A stretch of DNA of 5,337 nt from NCBI GenBank assembly GCA_903910495.1, contig CAIVZW010000162.1:1-5337 (forward strand), given 5' to 3'. Every line of letters starts with the position of its first letter. Position 1 is the stretch's first letter. Below, in pieces: positions 1 through 5,337 of this stretch. This DNA comes from an uncultured beta proteobacterium. GTDB taxonomy: Bacteria > Pseudomonadota > Gammaproteobacteria > Burkholderiales > Rhodocyclaceae. The notes under the pieces are model-generated. The model worked only from the letters and a program-made list of their open reading frames with translations. It did not search any database and was not told the DNA's origin. A program made the position numbers and the translations under genes.

Positions 1-1109
1 AGCACGGCACCTGCTTCCACCGATGCGAGCTGGTCCCTGTCACCCAACAGGATGAGCCGTGCCGAGGCCGGCAGGGCCGCAAGCACCGAAGCCATCATCT
101 CCAGATCGACCATCGAAGCCTCATCGATCACCAGTACGTCAAGAGCCAATGGATTGGCTGCGTGGTGGCGGAAGTGTCGGCTATCGGGACGACTGCCGAG
201 CAAGCGGTGCAGCGTAGTCACTTTTACCGGAATGGAGGCACGTATTTCGTTCCCATGACTGAGTCCGGACAGCGGCAAGTTGGCTACCGCGCCGGCAATC
301 GAGTCGTTCAGTCGGGCCGCAGCCTTGCCGGTAGGTGCCGCCAGTCGAATGCGTAGCGGCTGCTGCCGCGCAGTTAGGGCTGTCGAAGCGAAGGTCAGGG
401 TCTGCAACAACGCCAGCAGTCTGACCACGGTTGTCGTCTTGCCTGTGCCCGGACCGCCAGTGATGATGCAAAAAGCGCTGCGCGCGGCAAGCGCACAGGC
501 CAGCTTTTGCCAGTCGTTTGTTTGCCCGGGGATGGAGACTGGCGGGAAAAGTGCATCAAGGGTCCGGCGTAATTCCGGGATTGGCAAATCCGTCTGCCAG
601 GTCGCCGATGATTGAAGCCGACGATCTATAGCCGCGCGCACGTCCTGTTCGTAGTGCCAGTAACGGCGCAGATACAGGCGCGAACCGACGAGGACCAGCG
701 GGGTATCGCCTGGTCCGGAAGATACCAGGGCAGGGCGCCCAAGCGCACTCTGCCATTGTGACAGGCTCAATCCTGACAGGACCTCTCCGGGCAGTTGCGC
801 CGGATTTTCCGTTTCCGGGGAATAGGCTCCTTCGGGAGGCAGGGACAGTGCAAACGCCGGGTCATTGAGGGTGGCCGCCAGATCAAGCGAGGCGTGCCCG
901 CGACCGAGTTGGTGACTGGTCAGGGCAGCGGCAAGAATGAGCAATGGTGGCGCCTCAGGCACTTCGCGCCAGAGGAACTCGGCAAATGCCTGATCGAGCG
1001 GACGCAACCAGCTCCGTGCCGTCCAGTCTGCCAGGAGATTCTTCATGTATCCCTTGTTACCCAAGGGTTCAGGGGCAAGGGGTTTGATTTCCGGGAGGCC
1101 GCAAGTCAT
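1..1109 (-). CDS. recD: RecBCD subunit RecD, 5'-3' SF1B helicase (partial, C-terminus beyond the window)
   Basis: RecD is the fast 5'-3' motor of the RecBCD (exonuclease V) complex and acts in the cytoplasm on double-strand DNA ends. I translated the minus frame from ATG 1109-1107 by hand. It is open to the window edge, giving 369 complete codons plus two bases. Residues 1-190 are the N-terminal RecC-contacting region, including GSRLYLRRYWHYE near 142-154. Walker A is GGPGTGKT at 218-225 (Lys224), motif Ia LAAPTGKAAARL at 256-267, then TLHRLLG at 299-305, Walker B VIDEASMVD at 327-335, and motif III GDRDQLASVEAGAV at 356-369. These match E. coli RecD closely from memory. E. coli RecD is about 608 residues, so roughly 290 C-terminal residues, including motifs IV-VI, are missing because the window ends. 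The start overlaps the recB stop as ATGA. An in-frame Met22 (1046-1044) is a credible alternative start, because E. coli RecD begins at about that point. Confidence 0.96.
   Translation of the reverse strand, partial: MTCGLPEIKPLAPEPLGNKGYMKNLLADWTARSWLRPLDQAFAEFLWREVPEAPPLLILAAALTSHQLGRGHASLDLAATLNDPAFALSLPPEGAYSPETENPAQLPGEVLSGLSLSQWQSALGRPALVSSGPGDTPLVLVGSRLYLRRYWHYEQDVRAAIDRRLQSSATWQTDLPIPELRRTLDALFPPVSIPGQTNDWQKLACALAARSAFCIITGGPGTGKTTTVVRLLALLQTLTFASTALTARQQPLRIRLAAPTGKAAARLNDSIAGAVANLPLSGLSHGNEIRASIPVKVTTLHRLLGSRPDSRHFRHHAANPLALDVLVIDEASMVDLEMMASVLAALPASARLILLGDRDQLASVEAGAV
1044..1055 (-). promoter_or_regulatory. Alternative recD start (Met22) with a weaker ribosome-binding site
   Basis: The minus strand reads AAGGG, four bases, then ATG, coding for MKNLLADW. 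The Shine-Dalgarno match is shorter and closer to the ATG than at the upstream start. Alignment by eye to the E. coli RecD N-terminus (MKLQKQLLEAV...LRPLD) places the E. coli initiator near this Met, with LRPLD shared downstream. If it is used, recD would begin 59 bases after the recB stop. Confidence 0.35.
1051..1067 (-). repeat. Perfect inverted repeat (6-bp stem, 5-base loop) at the start of recD
   Basis: The plus strand reads CCCTTG, TTACC, CAAGGG. In the minus-strand transcript this gives CCCUUG-GGUAA-CAAGGG, and the 3' arm contains the AAGGG that would serve Met22. The hairpin lies 25-41 bases past the recB stop (TGA, 1108-1106), inside recD codons about 15-20. There is no U-tract after it, so it is not an intrinsic terminator. 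It may be chance, or it may reduce initiation at Met22. Confidence 0.5.
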
Positions 1110-4100
1110 GCCAGTTCCTTGGTCGTATTGCGCGCGAAGAGTCTGTCGAGCGATTCAATCAAGGCCCGCGGTGGACACTCGGTGTGCAGCCCCTGGCCGG
1201 GTGCGCTCAGTCCGCGCAGAAAGATATATACCGCACCACCGATGTGACGTTCGTAGTCATAATCGGGCAAGCGCACCTTCAGCAAGCGGTGCAGCGCGAA
1301 AATATAAAGGACATACTGCAGTTCATAACGCGAGTGCAGGATCGCAGTGCGCAGGGCACCCGGCGTGTAGGCGGCATCGTCCGGCCCAAGCCAGTTCGAC
1401 TTGTAGTCGGCCACATAGTAGCGACCTCCATGCTCGAACACCAGATCGACGAAGCCCTTGAGCATGCCATTGAGCTGCCCGGGCTGTAGCGCCGGACGGC
1501 CTTCCCCATCAAGCGTATGAGCACGAATCAGCCGGTCGATCTGCGCGATATCAACCGTATGCGTAGCCAGCCAGAACTCCATTTCTGCAATTGACGATTC
1601 CAGTTTGGCGAACGAGAACGAAGTTGACGCGCTGCCATTCATAGCCGGGAGTTGCAGCGGTGTAACCAGCAACTGCTGGAGCCAGGTAGTCAGGGGGCCG
1701 ATCCAATGCGCCCAGCCGCGCACCTTGCAGCGTCGTGCAACCCTGTCGCCGAGCAAAACCGGGTCGGACGCTAGCTTGGCGAATCCCTGGGTTGCTGCCC
1801 ATTCGAGCAAGTCATGGAGAAAACTGCCAACATCGGCTCCGCGCGGAAGACCGTGTAGCGTACCCATGGTGGGCCATGCCGAATCTGCTGCATTTGCCCG
1901 CGGCATTTCCGGGACGGGCATACTGTTCTGTGCGCTCCGGGTTTCATGGAATACATCCTCGGCCAGGGTATCGGGCACCATACGGTCATTGGCATCGACT
2001 GCCTTGAGGGCCGAATAACTGGCGATCCACCAGTTTTCGCGAACCTCGCGTTGAGGTTTTCGTGCCATTCCTCTGGTTGTTGCCGTATCACGGACCTTGA
2101 GTCGCTCATTGGTGGCCGTCGGCACCGGGGCAACTGCGATGTGTTCGCACGCGCCACGCAGGTCGTTCAACAATTTTTCGAGTTCATCGAGGTTCAAAGC
2201 TTCACCGCCACCGAGCAGGTAGCCGAATGCACTGCGCTCCAAACCTGATTGCGCGGCAATGCCAACCCAGGCGGCATAGCGGGCGCGGGTCAGTGCCACG
2301 TAGAGCTTGCGCAGGTCTTCGCCGAGGCGCTCGCGGTCGGCCTGTTCAAGGGCGAGGTTGGCATCCGAGAGGGCAAGCTGTAAGCGGCCTCCGGCGTCAT
2401 GGTATTTGAGCGGCAGGTCGTCGGCTTTGGTCGCCCTGAAATTGCTGGCAAAAGGCAGGAACACCAGCGGGTATTCGAGGCCTTTTGATTTATGCACGGT
2501 GACCACTTGCACCAGGTCGGCATCACTTTCCAGACGGAGCTGACGGGCATCGCCCCCGGCACCCTGTCCAGCCTCCTGTCGTTGCTCGGCGAGATAACGA
2601 ATGAGCGCATGTTCACCGTCGAACAGGACGCTGGCCTGTTGCAGCAGTTCGGCAAGATGCAGTATGTCGGTCAGGATACGTTCGCCGTTTCCCGCAGGGA
2701 TCTCCTTTCCTCCGAGCAACCGGGCAGGAACATGGAAATCGTTGAGCAGGCGGCGAAGCATGGGCAGAACGCCCTGCCGGCGCCAGCAATCGCGATAGGC
2801 GCGGAATTGCAGCAAGCGGTCTTCACACGCAAGTTCATCATGGTTGAGTGTCTCGAGTTCGCTCCAACTCAAGCAAAGCGTTGCCGTAGCAAGCGCGGCG
2901 CGCAACAGGCGAGCGTCCTCGGGCTCGGCACAGGCGGCCAGCCAGTGTTGTATCTCGGCGGCCTGCGCAGTTTCAAATACCGATCCCTTGTCGGATAGAT
3001 AGACGCTGCGGACTCCTCGTGCTGCCAGTGCTGCGCGAATGGCGTTGGATTCTGTACCGTTATTGACGAGGACCGCCATGTCTGCCGGGCGCAAACCCGA
3101 CATTCTTTCCTGAGAAACCAAACCGGCTTGTCCGCTCTGGCCGAGGTTGAGCAGCCTCACCATCTCGCTGGCACAGGCGGCCGCCATTTGTTCAAGGCAG
3201 ACCTCTTTGCTGAGCGGTTTGCCTTCTTCAATGGGCTTTAGCCACCAGGCCGTGAGAGCCGGTTGGTGCTGACCATTCACCTGAAGCACTTCTTTGCGTC
3301 CCTGTGCATCTGCCGCGATAAAGGGCACCGGGTTGTCACGTTCGGTGCGAAACAGGAAAGCCCCGGCGCCGGTTTCACGCGATTCAGCCGCTTCAAAGCA
3401 ACGATTGGTCGCTGCGACCATGGCCTTGGTGGAACGAAAGTTACGTTTAAGGGTGTAGAGTCGGCCGGCACTTGAAGAACGGGCCGCCAGGTAGGTGTAG
3501 ATGTCTGCGCCACGGAAGGCGTAGATCGCTTGCTTGGGATCACCGATGAGGATGAGCGCAGTGCTGGGGTTGTTTTCCGCGATGCGATACACCGCATCGA
3601 AAATCCGGTACTGTACCGGGTCGGTATCCTGAAATTCGTCGATCAGGGCAACCGGGAATTGCCGCCGGATGATGTCGGCCAGTCGCTGGCCATTGGGTCC
3701 GTGCAAGGCGGCATCGAGTCGGGTCAGCAGATCGTTGAAACCCATCCGGGCGTGGCGGGCTTGCTCGGCGGAAAACCGTGCCGCTGCCCAGCGCGCGGCG
3801 TGGCATAAAAGATCGATGCGGGCATCAGGCAACTCGTCCAATGCCGGCTTGAGAATGAGGATCGCCTCAAGGGCGGGATGCACTGGAGGCTCACCCTTAG
3901 TCCAGACCTCTTTCATTCCGTCTGGCGTGAGGCGTGTCCAGCCCGTGTTGAGTTCGAGATGGATCGCTTGCGGATCGGCTGCCCATGTGCGCAGGGCTTC
4001 AAGCCAGGGCAGGTAGTAGCGTGACTGCAATTTCTTCCCATTCACGCATTTCCCGGCAACAGCCGCATCAAGCAGGGAGCGCAATTCATTGACCCAGGTC

Positions 4101-4864
4101 GCCCACGGTGCCTTGAGTTTGGCCAGGCGGCTCTGCTTTTCTTCACGAGCGCCCTCCAAAGCGGCGTACGGTTCAAGCTTGGCCTCTAGCAAGTCAGCAT
4201 GATCGATGAGTTTGCGCAGATCGCCCTGCAAAGTGTTCGGCCCTGACCACCAGGTCAGGACATCGGCAGCAGATTCGGTTTGGAGTGGCGACATGAAACA
4301 ACGCCAATAGTCGCGTACGACTTCTGCCAGCAATTCGCTCTGATCGGTTTCCAGCGTTTGGGTAAACAGGCTGTCGCTGTCAAACGCATGTTCGCGCAGC
4401 ATACGGTTGCACCAGCCGTGGATGGTGGACACGGCGGCTTCGTCCATCCATTCGGCCGCCAGTCGCAGTTTGCGCGCACAGGCGGGCCATTGTTCCGGCG
4501 GGTATTCGGCGCGCAGTGCGTGCAGCAGGTCTTCGCCAGTGGAAGGCAGAGCCATGACACTGCCCGGATCGGCCAAGAAATAAGCTGCGGCCTCGGCCAG
4601 GCGGGTACGGATGCGCTCGCGCAGTTCCTGGGTCGCCGCATCGGTGAAGGTGACCACGAGGATTTCGGGGGGCGTCAATGCGCGGGGGTAGGCGTTGGTC
4701 TTGCCGTGCCCAAGTACCAGACGGACATAGAGCGCGGCAATGGTGTAGGTCTTGCCGGTACCGGCACTGGCTTCGATCAGGCGGCTGCCATGCAGCGGGA
4801 AACGAAGGGGGTCGAGCGCTTCGGGAAGCGCGTCAGGTACAGCCGGAGAAGAGGGGTGGCTCAT
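1106..4864 (-). CDS. recB: RecBCD subunit RecB, 3'-5' SF1A helicase and nuclease
   Basis: RecB unwinds and cuts DNA within RecBCD and loads RecA after Chi. The gene is complete at 1252 residues; E. coli RecB is 1180. Helicase motifs run in order: Walker A EASAGTGKT at 31-39 (Lys38), motif Ia VVTFTDAATQEL at 70-81, Walker B LIDEFQDTD at 407-415, motif III IGDPKQAIYAFRGAD at 440-454, motif IV LKRNFRST at 472-479, motif V VTVHKSKGLEYPLVF at 788-802, and motif VI LYVALTRAR at 854-862. A poorly conserved linker (about 905-1005) leads to the C-terminal PD-(D/E)XK-type nuclease. There I see His1017 in GSFLHD, Glu1094 or Glu1096 in AEMEF, Asp1140 in GFVDLVF, and Asp1153/Lys1155 in ADYKSNW. These correspond to E. 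coli H956, E1020, D1067, D1080 and K1082, so both activities should be intact. The ATG start overlaps the recC stop (ATGA) and has a strong Shine-Dalgarno sequence. The stop overlaps recD in the same way. Confidence 0.99.
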   Translation of the reverse strand: MSHPSSPAVPDALPEALDPLRFPLHGSRLIEASAGTGKTYTIAALYVRLVLGHGKTNAYPRALTPPEILVVTFTDAATQELRERIRTRLAEAAAYFLADPGSVMALPSTGEDLLHALRAEYPPEQWPACARKLRLAAEWMDEAAVSTIHGWCNRMLREHAFDSDSLFTQTLETDQSELLAEVVRDYWRCFMSPLQTESAADVLTWWSGPNTLQGDLRKLIDHADLLEAKLEPYAALEGAREEKQSRLAKLKAPWATWVNELRSLLDAAVAGKCVNGKKLQSRYYLPWLEALRTWAADPQAIHLELNTGWTRLTPDGMKEVWTKGEPPVHPALEAILILKPALDELPDARIDLLCHAARWAAARFSAEQARHARMGFNDLLTRLDAALHGPNGQRLADIIRRQFPVALIDEFQDTDPVQYRIFDAVYRIAENNPSTALILIGDPKQAIYAFRGADIYTYLAARSSSAGRLYTLKRNFRSTKAMVAATNRCFEAAESRETGAGAFLFRTERDNPVPFIAADAQGRKEVLQVNGQHQPALTAWWLKPIEEGKPLSKEVCLEQMAAACASEMVRLLNLGQSGQAGLVSQERMSGLRPADMAVLVNNGTESNAIRAALAARGVRSVYLSDKGSVFETAQAAEIQHWLAACAEPEDARLLRAALATATLCLSWSELETLNHDELACEDRLLQFRAYRDCWRRQGVLPMLRRLLNDFHVPARLLGGKEIPAGNGERILTDILHLAELLQQASVLFDGEHALIRYLAEQRQEAGQGAGGDARQLRLESDADLVQVVTVHKSKGLEYPLVFLPFASNFRATKADDLPLKYHDAGGRLQLALSDANLALEQADRERLGEDLRKLYVALTRARYAAWVGIAAQSGLERSAFGYLLGGGEALNLDELEKLLNDLRGACEHIAVAPVPTATNERLKVRDTATTRGMARKPQREVRENWWIASYSALKAVDANDRMVPDTLAEDVFHETRSAQNSMPVPEMPRANAADSAWPTMGTLHGLPRGADVGSFLHDLLEWAATQGFAKLASDPVLLGDRVARRCKVRGWAHWIGPLTTWLQQLLVTPLQLPAMNGSASTSFSFAKLESSIAEMEFWLATHTVDIAQIDRLIRAHTLDGEGRPALQPGQLNGMLKGFVDLVFEHGGRYYVADYKSNWLGPDDAAYTPGALRTAILHSRYELQYVLYIFALHRLLKVRLPDYDYERHIGGAVYIFLRGLSAPGQGLHTECPPRALIESLDRLFARNTTKELA
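1116..1120 (-). promoter_or_regulatory. Ribosome-binding site of recD (upstream start)
   Basis: On the minus strand the sequence AAGGA is followed by six bases and the ATG at 1109. It lies within the last recB codons (Lys-Glu-Leu-Ala). The good match and spacing, together with the ATGA overlap, favour this start over the in-frame Met at 1046. Confidence 0.65.
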
Positions 4865-5337
4865 GCGGCGGCTCCTGTGTCAGTTTGGGCCATGGGCTTG
4901 TCGGTTTTCTTGCGCTCGACGAAGATCGCCAGATGAAGAGGTCGCAACAGGGTTTCGGCAAGTTCGGCAAATTCGCCGTCCGCATAAAGTGTGTTGAAAT
5001 CCGGGTAAGCACGTTGCAGGTAGCCGCAAGTACCGAGTTCTCCAGTTTGCTTGAACCCTCCTTCATAAACCTTGCGCGCGGCTTCCCAGGCCTTCCCCGG
5101 ATTCAATTCGGAAACCGGGGGCTCAGAACGAACATCGATGTTCCGGGCCTCGACAAGCGGGGTTCCAGCCTCGCCTTCGCCCTTATCCGGCATCGGCATC
5201 GCTTTCAGCCAGGCAAAGGCCGTTTTTGCCGCCAGCGGGAGCGGACGGCGCATTCCCTGTTGCCAGGCCGACAGCACGGTTTTCAGATAGGTCTCGGCTT
5301 CGCCGACGCCCACAGGTTTCAGTTCGACCTGCCCCAA
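4861..5337 (-). CDS. recC: RecBCD subunit RecC (partial, C-terminal 158 residues)
   Basis: RecC is the non-catalytic scaffold of RecBCD: its dead helicase/nuclease folds split the duplex and read Chi on the 3' strand. Only the C-terminus is here. The frame is open to the right edge, and the first visible codon (TTG) should be read as an internal leucine, not a start. Similarity to the E. coli RecC C-terminus is visible in LSAWQQGMRRPLPLAAKTAFAW (fragment residues 22-43), in WEAARKVYEGG (84-94), and in the closing FAELAETLLRPLHLAIF (123-139). Between them, residues 48-80 are rich in Pro, Glu, Gly and Asp and look like a variable loop. A polar tail, ERKKTDKPMAQTDTGAAA, extends past the last conserved stretch. 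The TGA stop shares bases with the recB ATG. Assignment rests on the weakly conserved C-terminus plus strong context directly upstream of recB. The Chi-recognition residues lie outside the window. Confidence 0.93.
   Translation of the reverse strand: MGQVELKPVGVGEAETYLKTVLSAWQQGMRRPLPLAAKTAFAWLKAMPMPDKGEGEAGTPLVEARNIDVRSEPPVSELNPGKAWEAARKVYEGGFKQTGELGTCGYLQRAYPDFNTLYADGEFAELAETLLRPLHLAIFVERKKTDKPMAQTDTGAAA
4872..4876 (-). promoter_or_regulatory. Ribosome-binding site of recB
   Basis: On the minus strand the sequence is ACAGGAG, then seven bases, then ATG. The AGGAG core sits inside the last codons of recC (Asp-Thr-Gly-Ala-Ala-Ala). The spacing is ideal and fixes the recB start at 4864. Because the recC stop and recB start share the bases ATGA, ribosomes finishing recC are well placed to reinitiate, so the two are probably translationally coupled. 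Confidence 0.8.

Noticed and set aside
181..756. Short minus-strand open frames of 96 and 66 codons at 181-471 and 556-756
   Set aside because: They are out of frame with recD, which reads continuously through this region with its helicase motifs intact. They do not indicate a broken recD.
795..1461. Plus-strand open frames of 150 and 138 codons across the recB/recD junction
   Set aside because: They overlap each other and both real genes, and their translations are rich in Arg, Ser, Ala and Pro with no motif. They are shadows of the minus-strand genes.
3406..3420. Inverted repeat TGGTCG-CTG-CGACCA inside recB
   Set aside because: It is a 6-bp stem with a 3-base loop in coding sequence. That is expected by chance, and no regulatory context is present.
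4280..4936. 218-codon open frame on the plus strand, antisense to the start of recB and the end of recC
   Set aside because: It lies opposite well-supported genes and its translation has no recognisable domain. Long antisense open frames are common opposite GC-rich genes.
5335..5337. Possible TTG start of a short 158-residue protein at the right edge
   Set aside because: The frame is open to the edge and the protein matches the C-terminus of RecC, so this TTG is an internal leucine codon of a truncated gene.
1..5337. E. coli-type Chi octamer (GCTGGTGG or its complement)
   Set aside because: I looked by eye and found only near matches such as CCACCAGG and CCACCAGT, and no exact copy. The Chi sequence of this organism is unknown, so nothing can be claimed.

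Overview
The window is one continuous stretch of a RecBCD recombination and repair operon, read entirely on the minus strand in the order recC, recB, recD. Its right end (4861-5337) holds the last 158 codons of recC. The middle (1106-4864) holds a complete recB of 1252 residues. The left end (1-1109) holds the first 369 codons of recD, which runs off the window. No stretch lacks a gene, and I see no RNA gene, mobile element, CRISPR array or terminator.

The products would form the heterotrimeric RecBCD helicase-nuclease (exonuclease V), which loads on double-strand DNA ends. RecB is the 3'-5' SF1A motor and carries the only nuclease domain. RecD is the 5'-3' SF1B motor. RecC holds the complex together and scans for Chi. 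All helicase motifs and nuclease residues expected of an active RecB are visible. RecD has intact Walker A and DEAS Walker B motifs up to the window edge. Both gene junctions are 4-base ATGA overlaps with a Shine-Dalgarno sequence inside the preceding gene, which points to one transcript with translational coupling.

The organism looks like a moderately GC-rich Gram-negative proteobacterium. RecBCD of this type is typical of gamma- and betaproteobacteria. The ptrA protease gene that separates recC from recB in E. coli is absent here, so the layout fits betaproteobacteria or pseudomonad-like lineages better than enterics. This taxonomic call is inference; I cannot name a genus.

I found no sign of an undescribed system. 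The points most worth a second look are the recD start choice, where a perfect hairpin covers the ribosome-binding site of an alternative start, and the compact double-overlap operon.
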